Origin: an uncultured Chlamydiae bacterium
GTDB lineage: Bacteria; Chlamydiota; Chlamydiia; Chlamydiales; 2-12-FULL-49-11
Assembly: GCA_937996705.1 (NCBI GenBank)
Contig: CALKUQ010000018.1
Span: forward strand, 1-64,000
Reading direction: 5' to 3'
Length of the DNA stretch: 64,000 nucleotides
Shown: piece by piece, positions 43,399 to 53,450 of the stretch
Layout of the letters: each line of letters starts with the position of its first letter
Position numbering within the stretch: the first letter of the stretch is position 1
The notes under the pieces: generated by a model
What the model saw: only the letters and a program-made list of their open reading frames with translations
Databases searched by the model: none
What the model was told of the DNA's origin: nothing
Translations under genes and position numbers: made by a program

Positions 43399-45871
43399 AA
43401 GCCTCTTTTGAAACTAGAGTATCATCCTTATAGATCTGAATCAGGCGAGGCTTTCCAGAATCGTAATACTTACTAATTTTCCCCTCTTTTTTACCATCTT
43501 TAAATTCCCCTTCATAGATAAGAACCCCCTCTTCATTCCAGGATTGAGAAGGACCATCTTGTTTTCCATACTTATAAGATACAAGCGCTGATAGTTTCCC
43601 ATTAGGGTAGAAAGTTTTTTCTTCGCCGTTAATCTCTTGATTCACAAAATTGGAAATTTTATAAACACTTCCCTCAGGGTAGTATTGTATAGTTTCACCA
43701 TTTTGCTTATCGTTGGTAAAATTCATCTTCGCAAGGAGCTGCCCTTTTTCATTATAAAGGGTCGCCTCCCCCTCTTTTTTCCCATTAACAAAATGTGACA
43801 CTGCGATTTTATTCCCAGCCTCACTATACTCGAGCACTTCCCCTTCGATTAATCCATTTACATAGACTGCCTCAAACGCCTTGACCTTTCCATACTTAGG
43901 GTGAAGAGGGTAGTAAACTTCATAAGGGCCCTCTTTCCTATTTTTTACGTAAGTGCAAACAACTTCTCTTCCCTTCTGATCCATTTGTCTTAATACACCA
44001 TGCAGCTTTCCCTGTTCATAGTAGCCCTCTTCAAGAACATCGCCCTCTTGATTAAAAAGGGCTTTTTTCCCATGCAATAGGCCATCTTTATAGGTCATGA
44101 TAGATTGTAAATTGCCATTAGGATAAAACATTTTTTGTTCCCCATCCATCTCACCTTTGCTGTTATACAAGCAAAGTCTCAACAGACCCTGTTGCTTTTC
44201 AAAAAACTCTTTTTGCTCCCCTACCTGTTTTCCCTCTTTATAAATTTTTGTAAAGGCTAACATTCCATCCTCAAACCAACCCTCTACCACCCCCTCAGGC
44301 TTATCATTTTGATAATTAGCCTTGAGTTTCAACTGTCCATTTTCATGGTATTCTAATGTTTTTCCATGGCGCGCTCCATGGGAAACTTCGACAATCTCTT
44401 TAGGACGATCTTTTCCATAAAATGCTTTAAGAGTTCCTTTAGCTTTCCCCTTGTTGTCGAAAGTCTCTTCTAAAATTAACTCTCCTTTCTCATTCCATTG
44501 GCAATGCGTCCCCGTAATTACCCCTTTCTGAAAATTAGCTCTCTCTCTTTCTACCCCATTTTCATACCAGGTTTGATGCATTCCAGAAGGTTCTCCCTCT
44601 TTGTAGCTACGTTTAGATTTGAGCTTTCCACTCTCATACCATTCACTAATCTCCCCTTCCACCTTTCCATCTTGATAGTTAGCCTCTAACGCTTTAACAC
44701 CATTTTGATGCCACTCAGTTCCGATCCCTGTTAATTTGCCCTCTTTGGTGTAAGTATAAGACTTATGCTGAGATCCATTTTCAAACCACTCTTTTTGTGC
44801 ACCTGTAAAAACCCCTTCGTGATAGGCATAATCGACAAGAAGCATCCCTTTATCACTCCATTTGCGAAGCCTTCCATCCAGTTTTTCATTTTTTAAAGAG
44901 TACTCAGCGATCTCTTTTCCATTTTCTGCATATTCTTTAATAGGCTTAAGTAATTCTCCCTTTTCATTATACTCTGCATAAAATTTGTAATGGCCATTTT
45001 CATATTTTAACCAACTTTTTCCTACCCTATTTCCATCTTTATAGGTAGTTTCACCTACCTGATCACCTGTAAGTGAAAACGCTTTAGCAACTCCGTGCAT
45101 TTTTCCGTTTTTGTAACTTACCTTATCTGCTTCCCTTCCATTAGGGTGATAGACTACGTGAGATCCAACAGGTACCCCCCTATCAAAATGTCGTACTGAA
45201 AAAATTGCCCCAAGCTCATCATAGGCAACCAGTGCAGGCGTATTCCCCGAATCATTCTCCTTGTCGGCTAGATAAGAGACCTTAATTTTAACCACCCCGT
45301 TTTCATACCACTCGGTTCCAAATCCCTCTTTCAGTCCATTTACATAAGAGACAATCGATTTTCTTTTACCATTTGGATAAAAACTTAATGCATCACCTTC
45401 AAGTTTACCCTCTTGGAATTCGCATTCAAATTCTTTAGTTCCATCTTCGTAAAATGTCGTTTTTTTACCCAAGAGAACTCCCTGATCAAAAGTCTCTTCA
45501 CTTTTCAACGGACCACTTTGATAGAATTCCTTATGTGGCCCTTGTTTTACACCATTTGCATAGCAAACTATTTCTTTTACTTTTCCTTCAGAATAATAAT
45601 TCACAGAAAGGCCGTGCTGCTTATCTCCTAAAAGATCTTCTTCAACTAAAACTTCTCCCTTTTCTGATAAAAGAACTCTTTTGATAGCTTGTTGCTTTCC
45701 ATCAGATCCATCTTCATAAAAATAAATTCCCTTTGCAGATCCATTGGGATAGGTCTCAACAATCTTGGGAGTCCACTCAGGCGCTCTTTGTAATAAATGC
45801 TCTCTTACTATCGGGACCTCATGCGCTACAAGTGATCCCAAAAGAATGGATGCTAAAAAAATAAAGTTCAT
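43391..45871 (-). CDS. Exported MORN-variant (YwqK-type) repeat protein
   Basis: 826 residues: a signal peptide (MNFIFLASILLGSLVA), then about thirty repeats of 22-25 residues of the pattern W/YYENGxLKxxxxYxxGKxxG, the MORN_2 variant family (annotated as YwqK antitoxin-like, a name without functional support here). The repeats make an elongated beta structure. Its start overlaps the pseudopilin gene by four bases, so it is translated with the type II secretion genes. It may be a substrate or surface component; function unknown. Confidence 0.8.
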   Translation of the reverse strand: MNFIFLASILLGSLVAHEVPIVREHLLQRAPEWTPKIVETYPNGSAKGIYFYEDGSDGKQQAIKRVLLSEKGEVLVEEDLLGDKQHGLSVNYYSEGKVKEIVCYANGVKQGPHKEFYQSGPLKSEETFDQGVLLGKKTTFYEDGTKEFECEFQEGKLEGDALSFYPNGKRKSIVSYVNGLKEGFGTEWYENGVVKIKVSYLADKENDSGNTPALVAYDELGAIFSVRHFDRGVPVGSHVVYHPNGREADKVSYKNGKMHGVAKAFSLTGDQVGETTYKDGNRVGKSWLKYENGHYKFYAEYNEKGELLKPIKEYAENGKEIAEYSLKNEKLDGRLRKWSDKGMLLVDYAYHEGVFTGAQKEWFENGSQHKSYTYTKEGKLTGIGTEWHQNGVKALEANYQDGKVEGEISEWYESGKLKSKRSYKEGEPSGMHQTWYENGVERERANFQKGVITGTHCQWNEKGELILEETFDNKGKAKGTLKAFYGKDRPKEIVEVSHGARHGKTLEYHENGQLKLKANYQNDKPEGVVEGWFEDGMLAFTKIYKEGKQVGEQKEFFEKQQGLLRLCLYNSKGEMDGEQKMFYPNGNLQSIMTYKDGLLHGKKALFNQEGDVLEEGYYEQGKLHGVLRQMDQKGREVVCTYVKNRKEGPYEVYYPLHPKYGKVKAFEAVYVNGLIEGEVLEYSEAGNKIAVSHFVNGKKEGEATLYNEKGQLLAKMNFTNDKQNGETIQYYPEGSVYKISNFVNQEINGEEKTFYPNGKLSALVSYKYGKQDGPSQSWNEEGVLIYEGEFKDGKKEGKISKYYDSGKPRLIQIYKDDTLVSKEAFN

Positions 45872-46317
45872 ACGGCCTTCCTATAAGAGTGTTTTACTTC
45901 AACATTATACTGTTTTTTTAAATGGCTGGCCATAAAAAGAATCAATTTTTCCTCTCCATCAATCCAACCATTTCCATAAAAATAAAATTCCTTTACTAGA
46001 TCTTCTTTACCAAAAACCAATTCGGGCAATTCTACCCGAGATTCTAGTAAAGGCTTAATGTGTTTTGGGGAAAAATCTGTGTTTCTTGTCAGATAGAACT
46101 TTCCATTTTTCTGCTCTAAGATTAAATGGATATCAATTTGGTAACTAATTGCCAAGCTTTTTGTCAAAAAAATCTCGCTAGTTAACGTTTCACACGAGGA
46201 AGAAAATCGCCTCTCCTGTAGCAGTTTTGTACCTTTATAAATCATAACCGAGCCCATAATCGCTAAAAGGGTCATGCAGACCATAATCTCAATCAGAGTA
46301 AAGTTGCGCTTTCTCGT
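45868..46317 (-). CDS. Pseudopilin-like protein with apparent ACG start
   Basis: 149 residues if started at the ACG at 46315-46317. From there the sequence reads as a prepilin leader: a short basic stretch (RKRN), then FTLIEIMVCMTLLAIMGSVMI with the invariant Glu5. AAGAGG lies five bases before the ACG. No ATG, GTG or TTG exists between the upstream stop and the hydrophobic helix. The first ATG (46284) would cut off the processing motif. An ATG to ACG change explains the pattern. It may be a minor pseudopilin (GspH/I type) following gspG. Confidence 0.7.
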   Translation of the reverse strand, partial: TRKRNFTLIEIMVCMTLLAIMGSVMIYKGTKLLQERRFSSSCETLTSEIFLTKSLAISYQIDIHLILEQKNGKFYLTRNTDFSPKHIKPLLESRVELPELVFGKEDLVKEFYFYGNGWIDGEEKLILFMASHLKKQYNVEVKHSYRKAV

Positions 46318-46360
46318 AAATACCTCTTATTCAACTAGATAGTCGATAAAAACAATACCG

Positions 46361-46822
46361 TTAACCGTCTGCCTGAATTTCCTCTTCATTGAAGTGGAAA
46401 GCCCAAGGATACTCTTCTTGCATCTCTTGGTTTGTCAATTTTTTCTTGTTTTTCAAGAAATTATACCAATTTTTTGAATAGACGATGAAATCGGCCTCTT
46501 TCCCTTCTGTCGGCTCAATTTTTTCAATAATGTATTTTTGATTCCAGCCATCCTTGATTAGCTTGTCCACTCTATTAACAAAACCTGTATTTGCAAGAGC
46601 CTCTTCAGGATTTGCTAAGATCCCCTCAAAGGCATCTTTTTTTTGTGCAATTTGCAGAGTAAGAAAATCATAAACTTGTTTTGAACCGTGTTCACTTTTA
46701 AATGATTTTCCCTCATCGAGACTGCCCTTCATATTATACCCTATCACACTACCAATCAGACCTATAATAAAAATTACAATCATGATCTCAATTAGTGTTA
46801 GCGCCCTTTTTTTTATTTTCAT
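46361..46822 (-). CDS. gspG: Major pseudopilin-like protein (GspG type)
   Basis: Forms the pseudopilus of a type II secretion-like machine. 153 residues with leader KIKKRA followed by LTLIEIMIVIFIIGLIGSVIGYNM, the processed prepilin helix with Glu5. Ala stands at the -1 position where Gly is usual. GAGG is seven bases before the chosen ATG; the ATG two codons upstream is too close to it. No prepilin peptidase gene lies in the window. Confidence 0.88.
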   Translation of the reverse strand: MKIKKRALTLIEIMIVIFIIGLIGSVIGYNMKGSLDEGKSFKSEHGSKQVYDFLTLQIAQKKDAFEGILANPEEALANTGFVNRVDKLIKDGWNQKYIIEKIEPTEGKEADFIVYSKNWYNFLKNKKKLTNQEMQEEYPWAFHFNEEEIQADG

Positions 46823-46831
46823 ATCCATACC

Positions 46832-48010
46832 TCACAATAGAGTTGAAACGTCCGTTAATGGGAGTAATACCGAGAGTAAAACAACTCCGACAATCACCCC
46901 TAAAATAAGCAGCATAACAGGTTGCAAAAGATTTGTAAATTGAACAAGCGTTCTCTCTAGCTGCTCTTCGTAAATATCTGCAACATGTTCTAACATTTCT
47001 GTAGGGCTTCCCGTCTCTTCCGCAGTGGCAAGCATTCGAATCATAAGGGAGGGAAATAGGCCTGATTTTTTTAGTTCATCGGACAGCTTTCTCCCTTGAA
47101 TAATCCCCTCTTCCACGTTTTTTATCGCCACCTCAAAACTGATGTGATTCATCACACTTCTTGAAAGTTTCAAGGCTTCCACGATAGGAACGCCGCTGGC
47201 AAGAAGAACCGCTAACACTCGAGAAAATCGCATCAAAATGCTTTCTGTAAAAATTGTTCTAAAAAATGGAATATATAAAAGCCACTGCTTACATCTATCT
47301 TTAAATGACTTTGTCTTCGCGACAAACACTCCAAAAGTGACCGATAAAACCGCCCCTACAAGATAGAAAGCCAGGTTTTTTTCTAAATTATTAGAGATGT
47401 TTAGAATTGTTTTTGTAATAGGGTGAAGCTCTCTTCCCTCGAGCAATTCCTTCATGGAGGGAATTAAAAAAAGGAAAAGCCCTACTAACACAATCAGACA
47501 AAATACAGACAAAAATGCAGGATAAATCATTGCAGACCGCATTTGCCTTCGGAATTTCTCATTTCGAGAGACCACTCTATATAACTGAACAAACGCTTTT
47601 TCTAAATTTCCCGTATTTTCTCCAGATGCAATCATCGAAATATAGACGGAATTAAAAGACCTCGGATACGCGCTCAGGGCCTGAGAAAGCGATTTACCTT
47701 GCTTGACTTGATCGCAAAGGTCCAAAAAAAGATAATGAAACTTGTGGGAACGGTATTTCTCTTCAATTGTAAGCAAACTCTCATAGAGAGGCAATCCAGA
47801 CCTTAATAGACCACTTAAATCTCTTGTAAAATGAATGATAGTTTCGGAACCAAGATTGGCCTCTCTCTCCTTTTTTGCAGGTCCCATCTTTGTAACAACT
47901 ATTTCCCGTGCATGCAATCTCTCTTTAGCAAGTTCTAAACTATCCGCATCAATGATTCCCTTAATCATTTTCCCTGAAGAACCAATAGCGACGTATTGAA
48001 ATAATGGCAT
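46832..48010 (-). CDS. gspF: Type II secretion inner-membrane platform protein GspF
   Basis: Polytopic platform protein contacting the GspE ATPase. 392 residues with two repeated cytoplasmic domains (LLRSGLPLYESLLTIEEKY and LLASGVPIVEALKLSRSVM) and three membrane helices (about 168-190, 215-237, 365-388). The ATG overlaps the gspE stop by one base (TAATG), with GAGGAG five bases upstream. Confidence 0.93.
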   Translation of the reverse strand: MPLFQYVAIGSSGKMIKGIIDADSLELAKERLHAREIVVTKMGPAKKEREANLGSETIIHFTRDLSGLLRSGLPLYESLLTIEEKYRSHKFHYLFLDLCDQVKQGKSLSQALSAYPRSFNSVYISMIASGENTGNLEKAFVQLYRVVSRNEKFRRQMRSAMIYPAFLSVFCLIVLVGLFLFLIPSMKELLEGRELHPITKTILNISNNLEKNLAFYLVGAVLSVTFGVFVAKTKSFKDRCKQWLLYIPFFRTIFTESILMRFSRVLAVLLASGVPIVEALKLSRSVMNHISFEVAIKNVEEGIIQGRKLSDELKKSGLFPSLMIRMLATAEETGSPTEMLEHVADIYEEQLERTLVQFTNLLQPVMLLILGVIVGVVLLSVLLPLTDVSTLL

Positions 48011-49596
48011 TAACACTCCTCGTCAAGCTGGCGTGAGACGCGAAGAACCTCTTCAAGAGAAGTGACACCTGAAAGGGCAAGGATCATCCCCTCTTTTCGA
48101 AGGCTGAGCATTCCCTCCTCTGTAGCTATCCTTTGAAGTTGCTGCGCATCGGGACTTTGAAGAATCTGTTGTTTAACTTTTGTAGAAACTGGCATAAATT
48201 CATAAATTCCTTCTCGTCCCCGGTATCCTGTGTGAAAACAATTCTCACAACCCCTTCCTTTATAAAGAAGAGCCTTATCATCGCCATTATAAGAGAGCTC
48301 CAAGAGCTCATCTGTACTTGGTTTATAAGAAGTTTTGCAGTGGGTACAAATTTTACGAACAAGTCTTTGGGCTAATACTCCAATAAGCGATGAAGAGAGA
48401 AGGTAGGGCTCAACACCCATATCTACAAGTCTTGCGATTGCTGCAGGAGCGTCATTTGTATGAAGTGTACTTACCACTAAATGTCCCGTAAGAGAGGCTT
48501 GAACGGCGATCTCAGCAGTCTCCCTATCACGAATCTCCCCAATCATAATCACATCCGGATCTTGACGCAAAATGTGCCTTAATCCTTTTGCAAAATTTAA
48601 TTGAATTTTCGGATTGACTCCAATTTGCGCTAGCCCCTCAAGCTTGAATTCGACTGGATCTTCGATCGTCATAATATTAATTTCTGGCGATCTAATTTCA
48701 GAAAGTATGCTATAAAGTGTGGTTGTTTTTCCACTTCCTGTTGGACCTGTAACAAGCAAAATTCCCTGACTTTTTTGTATTTGCTTCCTTAATACCTGCA
48801 CCATCTCTTTGCGGATACCCAATTGATCTAAATTTAATTGTTGTTGAGAGGTATCGAAAATCCTAAGGACGACTCTTTCTCCAAAGACAACAGGGACCGT
48901 ACTGACACGAAAATCAATTTCTCTTCCCCCCATACGAAGTTTAATCCTTCCATCTTGGGGAAGTCTGTGCTCAGCTATATCAAGCTTGGCAAGCACTTTG
49001 ATACGGGTTGCTAAGGGGATTTGAACATCCTTTGAAAGGGTGTGTCTTATCTGTAACATTCCATCTATTCGATAACGGACATGAAGACCTTTTTCAACAG
49101 GCTCCAAATGAATATCTGAAGCAGCACTATTAAGCGCTTCAATTAAAATTGTATTAAAAATTTTTATAATAGAAGAGTCAGATTCACCAGCAAGAAGATC
49201 GTACTCATCATCACTTTCTATGCTTGTAGCGACGCTACTTTCCTGGTCAAGCTCTTGAATTACAAGAGAGGCGTCCCCATTTTCTCCATAACAACGCTCA
49301 ATAGCCTCATCAATTCTATCTCTAGGGGCCAAAACCTCTTTAACGGCTGAACCTGTGATGCATTTAATCTCGCTCGGGGTTTCTAAGTCATAAGGATCAG
49401 AAACAGCAACAAAGATAACTCCCTCTTCTTCTTTCAGGGGAATCACCCCCTTTTTCTTAACATATGCGTAGGGAAGAATTTTGATTTTAGAATCTATAAA
49501 ATCAAACTTAAGCAAATCTCTTTCAAATTGGATTCCCGCTTGCTCTGCAATTGTTTCAAGCTCTGCAAACTTATCAAAGCTGAGTAGTCGCGTCAT
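48010..49596 (-). CDS. gspE: Type II secretion ATPase GspE
   Basis: Powers the pseudopilus. 528 residues: N1E domain, then the ATPase core with Walker A GPTGSGKTTTLYSI, the Asp box and His box (RLPQDGRIKLR, TGHLVVSTLHTNDAPAAI), Walker B VIMIGEIRDRETA, and the zinc tetracysteine pair CTHC and CENC. GGAG six bases before the ATG at 49596 favours that start over an upstream TTG. It overlaps the gspD end by 23 bases. Confidence 0.95.
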   Translation of the reverse strand: MTRLLSFDKFAELETIAEQAGIQFERDLLKFDFIDSKIKILPYAYVKKKGVIPLKEEEGVIFVAVSDPYDLETPSEIKCITGSAVKEVLAPRDRIDEAIERCYGENGDASLVIQELDQESSVATSIESDDEYDLLAGESDSSIIKIFNTILIEALNSAASDIHLEPVEKGLHVRYRIDGMLQIRHTLSKDVQIPLATRIKVLAKLDIAEHRLPQDGRIKLRMGGREIDFRVSTVPVVFGERVVLRIFDTSQQQLNLDQLGIRKEMVQVLRKQIQKSQGILLVTGPTGSGKTTTLYSILSEIRSPEINIMTIEDPVEFKLEGLAQIGVNPKIQLNFAKGLRHILRQDPDVIMIGEIRDRETAEIAVQASLTGHLVVSTLHTNDAPAAIARLVDMGVEPYLLSSSLIGVLAQRLVRKICTHCKTSYKPSTDELLELSYNGDDKALLYKGRGCENCFHTGYRGREGIYEFMPVSTKVKQQILQSPDAQQLQRIATEEGMLSLRKEGMILALSGVTSLEEVLRVSRQLDEEC

Positions 49597-51970
49597 CAGG
49601 GTCTCCAAAGAAAAGGTTGAAACTTTGCTCAAAGGTCCTGGTCTCTTTGCGTTCTCTGGCCTCTCGAATCTTGTCTAAAAGCGACTCAATATCGCCAGGT
49701 CTTTTCTTGAGCCTATCTTCTCTTATCTTAAGCAAATCGTACCTTGGATCATGAACCACTTTTGGCTTAATAAAAATAAACATCTCATTGGATTTATCAT
49801 TAAGAACCGTTGTACCAAACAATTTTCCTATTCCAGGAATTTCTCCTAAAAACGGAATTTTTTCATTTTTATCTTCTGCTTGCTTGCTGCGAAGACCGCC
49901 TAAAATAATTGTCTGTCCATCCGCAATTCTAACCTGGTTCTTTACTGTCCGCTTGTGCACATCGGGTCTATCTTTTTGACTATCTCTTTTTATATTTTCA
50001 AATGCAATATTATTATCCAAAGTTACATAAACAATGTGATCTGGATCGTCAATATCTGGCTCGTGAATTGTCGGCGTTAAAGTCATTGTGATCCCAAAGT
50101 CGGCACGCTCATAAGAATCTTGAAAAAAAACTTTGTTACTTTGCGTGTCAACTGGAGAAGCCCCATTATTAATCGAAATCTGATCGGTTATAGCAATCGT
50201 GGCTGGAACTTGGTTTAAGGTTATTACCGAAGGGCAAGCAGAAACTCTTACATCTTCTTGCGAGAGTAAAAAATTGTAAGTTACATCAAACGCAGGAAAT
50301 GCTTTTGATGCAGGTCTTGAAAAAAAGAATTCAAAAATCCCTTTCACTACGGGGGAGTCTGTTCGATCATAACTGATTCCTCCAGTCCTATCACCAGAGG
50401 CATTTGACCCTATCTTAAGTAAATTAATTCCTGTTCTTGTAGAACTATTTAAAATTCTTTCACATAAAAGAACCTCTAACTCAACCATTCGTTTCGGAAT
50501 ATCAAGCTTTTTGATCACCTCTTTAATTTTTGGAAGGGTATCTTTTCGAACAATCATAAGGACAGATCCCGTCGCAGCATAAGGAATAAAATTATGTTTT
50601 TTTGCCTTTTCTGCTTCCAAAATCATTTGGTCTTGCAAAAACTGTTTATGATTTCCCCCTTGCGCGTCCCAATTTCGATACCCCTCTGGCATCCCTGATG
50701 GCATTCCCCCATTAGGATCAACAGGAGGAGGAATCATATCCGGAGAGTACCCTGAATCAAAGGACTCCTGGGATCTTACATTCGTAGACTCACCACCCTC
50801 AAGTTTGGAATAGATCAAAGAACCGTAAACCTGCTGTAAAATCTCGGCAAGCTCTATGGGATTACTGTGGCTGCATGTATACCAATAGACTGTCAATTCT
50901 GAGGGGTCATCCATTTGACTTTCAGTCTCTTTCACAACAGCTTCAGCTCTGTCAACAATATCCTGACTTCCAATTAAAATCACACCACTCTCTTTAGCCA
51001 GAGGAATTACCGATAAATCATGCCCCCCCTTAACTGAAATCATAGATTTTGAAGAATCCGAAAGACCATTGAAATAATTTTTTAAAATTTTGATCACTTC
51101 TTCAGATTGCATTCGGAGAGTAGGAATCACTCTCGTTACTTTTGGATACTTTGATTCCCAAATGTTTTCACACATTACCACTAGCTTTTTTACATCTTCC
51201 TGCATTCCAATTAATGCAATTTTCGGCCCTACTTGGTAAATAAATGTGGACTTGGGATCACGAATTCTCTCTAAGAAATAAAATGCACTTTTTAAATTTT
51301 CCGCAGCAGGAGCAAATAGATATGCTACTCTTGCTTTAGCATCTAAAGCATCAAGCTCGTGACGCAAAGAGGCAATACAGCTTACAGCTACTAGATCTTG
51401 CTTCAAAACATAAAGCTGTCTTGTATAGGCGTTTACCTCTTTAACCCCCACCCCATTATATTTCAAAATAGCTTCTACTAAAGAAGGATAACTCTCACGA
51501 GGGATCATTAAAGAAGAATGGAGCTGCAGTTTAATAGAAGCCACTTCCGGAGGAATTACATATAAATAGTCTTGCGATCCATACTCTGTAATAAACTGAG
51601 CTGCAGTTATTTCCTCTTGCTCCCAAATTCCATAAATATCACTTTCTTTTAAAAGCTCTCCTACTTGACCTTCTCTATATTTAGACTCAATTTCATAAAT
51701 TTCACCACGAATGAGATTAACATCTTGCAAGAGTTCTTCAAATTCCTCTTCTGTTGCTTTTTGGGCTACAAGCTGCTCGATAAAGGAATATCTACTTTTA
51801 AGTTCCTTGCGTAGAGAATGTAGCGCAGTATTGATTTTTCCAGAACTTTGATTAGTATCTATCTTAGCCACTTCTCCTTCACTATTAAGTGAAGCTAGCT
51901 TCTCTTCAATTGTCAGAGCTGACAATTGACTAATACATACTAAGCAAGTCACAACTAAATACTTATTCAT
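49574..51970 (-). CDS. gspD: Type II secretion secretin GspD
   Basis: Outer-membrane secretin channel. 798 residues: signal peptide (MNKYLVVTCLVCISQLSA), a long helical N-region not typical of GspD, N-domains around 350-480, then the secretin core (VELEVLLCERILNSSTRTGINLL, VSACPSVITLNQVPATI, and TVKNQVRIADGQTIILGGL near residue 690-710). AAGGG close to the ATG gives the start; five upstream codons are in frame but lack a site. The homolog in Chlamydia is CT572. Confidence 0.93.
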   Translation of the reverse strand: MNKYLVVTCLVCISQLSALTIEEKLASLNSEGEVAKIDTNQSSGKINTALHSLRKELKSRYSFIEQLVAQKATEEEFEELLQDVNLIRGEIYEIESKYREGQVGELLKESDIYGIWEQEEITAAQFITEYGSQDYLYVIPPEVASIKLQLHSSLMIPRESYPSLVEAILKYNGVGVKEVNAYTRQLYVLKQDLVAVSCIASLRHELDALDAKARVAYLFAPAAENLKSAFYFLERIRDPKSTFIYQVGPKIALIGMQEDVKKLVVMCENIWESKYPKVTRVIPTLRMQSEEVIKILKNYFNGLSDSSKSMISVKGGHDLSVIPLAKESGVILIGSQDIVDRAEAVVKETESQMDDPSELTVYWYTCSHSNPIELAEILQQVYGSLIYSKLEGGESTNVRSQESFDSGYSPDMIPPPVDPNGGMPSGMPEGYRNWDAQGGNHKQFLQDQMILEAEKAKKHNFIPYAATGSVLMIVRKDTLPKIKEVIKKLDIPKRMVELEVLLCERILNSSTRTGINLLKIGSNASGDRTGGISYDRTDSPVVKGIFEFFFSRPASKAFPAFDVTYNFLLSQEDVRVSACPSVITLNQVPATIAITDQISINNGASPVDTQSNKVFFQDSYERADFGITMTLTPTIHEPDIDDPDHIVYVTLDNNIAFENIKRDSQKDRPDVHKRTVKNQVRIADGQTIILGGLRSKQAEDKNEKIPFLGEIPGIGKLFGTTVLNDKSNEMFIFIKPKVVHDPRYDLLKIREDRLKKRPGDIESLLDKIREARERKETRTFEQSFNLFFGDPDDATTQL

Positions 51971-53276
51971 TTTTCCCTTGCGCATGAATAGCTGTCTCTT
52001 TCTTCTTAAAAGGGGCTATTTTCTTTGGTTCAGAAAAGGCAATTTCGACTTTTTTCACAACAGTGCGCTCTTCATTAAAAAGGCTCCCCGTAAAAAAAGT
52101 CAACCCCTCTTTCTTAACGATTCCATCAAAAATAAAAAGCTCTCCTTTGAGAGTATAGCTTAAACACTCTTTCAATTCAGTAAAAGTTCTCAAATTTCGA
52201 AACCGATCCTTGGAACAGAGAATCCAATCCCCCTTTCTAATAATACTATTTCTATTCAAGAACTGAAAAGTAGCTGAATAATCTGTCCTTTGATGCAACT
52301 TTAAAAACGATTCTGAGATTTTAAAACTTGGAGGAGCAACCTTTGTAACTGGGAGGAAAAAAGTTTTAGAATAAAATCCCTCTCTACCCCATAACACCAT
52401 CTCACATTTTTGATTATCTATCCCTTTAATCAAAATTAATGGAAAATCCTTACTTCTAAGCTTTTCCTTAACCAATCGCCCCTCTTTCCACACAAACAAT
52501 TCCCCAGGCTTGATATAAAGAGGAGATTCATTCCTTTCACTGTGAATTCGATACAATCCTTTTACATCCTTAAATGACTCTCCTCCATATAATTCTAAAA
52601 GGATGTCTGGATCAAAAATCTTACAGCCATTCAAATACGCTATTATCGGAGATAACTCTACAAGCTCCCCATCAAAGGCCTCTGTGTATTTTATTTCCTC
52701 CAAAGCAACTAACTGACTTTCTGAATAAAAAATGTCCCCCTTTTCAGAACGAAACTCGACATGAAGTTCTACTGAAAGGGCGTTTTCCCCTTTTGAGATA
52801 ACCTGAAACCAAAACGGAGTTTCTACTCCAGAAAACGAAATTTCACTTCCTGACAACCAATTCAAAAAAACTCTCTCCCCCTTAAGAACAAAACGTCTAA
52901 GACCACTCCCCTTAAGCTCTATTAAATAGACCTCCTCACCAATATCAGCATCAGGTCTAACAAAATTTTCAAAAAAGGCTAACTTTCTTGCAACTTCAGG
53001 CAAAAGAAGGGAGGAGACGCGATCACCCCTTAAAGAAATAAAGGAAGAATCTAACAAACCCTCATCCGGCAAAGAAAGTGCTTTTTCAACAGAAACGCTG
53101 TTAGAAAAGCGAGCATTTCCTTGAAAATCAAACTCATAAAGAACAATTGAGCTAATAAACATCCCAAAAGGGATAAAAACAATCAGGCTGAAGAAGATGA
53201 CTATTCCCCAATTCAAAACTCTCTGAATCCTTAAAGACGAAACGCCAACATTCACAAGCATAATTTGCAAATCCAT
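51963..53276 (-). CDS. Membrane-anchored protein upstream of gspD
   Basis: 437 residues with one N-terminal membrane helix (about 20-48, VLNWGIVIFFSLIVFIPFGMFISSIVL) and a large extracytoplasmic part of beta character without recognised domain. It is in the place of Chlamydia CT573, whose function is unknown. It overlaps the gspD start by eight bases. Position and topology (single anchor plus periplasmic domain) would fit a GspC-like link between platform and secretin; that is inference. Confidence 0.7.
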   Translation of the reverse strand: MDLQIMLVNVGVSSLRIQRVLNWGIVIFFSLIVFIPFGMFISSIVLYEFDFQGNARFSNSVSVEKALSLPDEGLLDSSFISLRGDRVSSLLLPEVARKLAFFENFVRPDADIGEEVYLIELKGSGLRRFVLKGERVFLNWLSGSEISFSGVETPFWFQVISKGENALSVELHVEFRSEKGDIFYSESQLVALEEIKYTEAFDGELVELSPIIAYLNGCKIFDPDILLELYGGESFKDVKGLYRIHSERNESPLYIKPGELFVWKEGRLVKEKLRSKDFPLILIKGIDNQKCEMVLWGREGFYSKTFFLPVTKVAPPSFKISESFLKLHQRTDYSATFQFLNRNSIIRKGDWILCSKDRFRNLRTFTELKECLSYTLKGELFIFDGIVKKEGLTFFTGSLFNEERTVVKKVEIAFSEPKKIAPFKKKETAIHAQGKNE

Positions 53277-53450
53277 TTAAATAGATCTCAATATACCTGT
53301 TTTAGACAAACGATGCAACCTAACCCGCATTTCACCCCTACTTCGAATTTTCCTGGCTAAACGCTCAAAAATTACTAAATTTAATAATCAAGTTGCAATA
53401 AATACAACTGATTCATAAGTTGAGGATAAAACGAATAAGAGGGTATTATT

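Noticed and set aside
43391..45871. Toxin-antitoxin system suggested by the YwqK antitoxin family name
   Set aside because: The protein has a signal peptide and about thirty repeats, and no toxin gene is adjacent; the family name carries no functional weight here.
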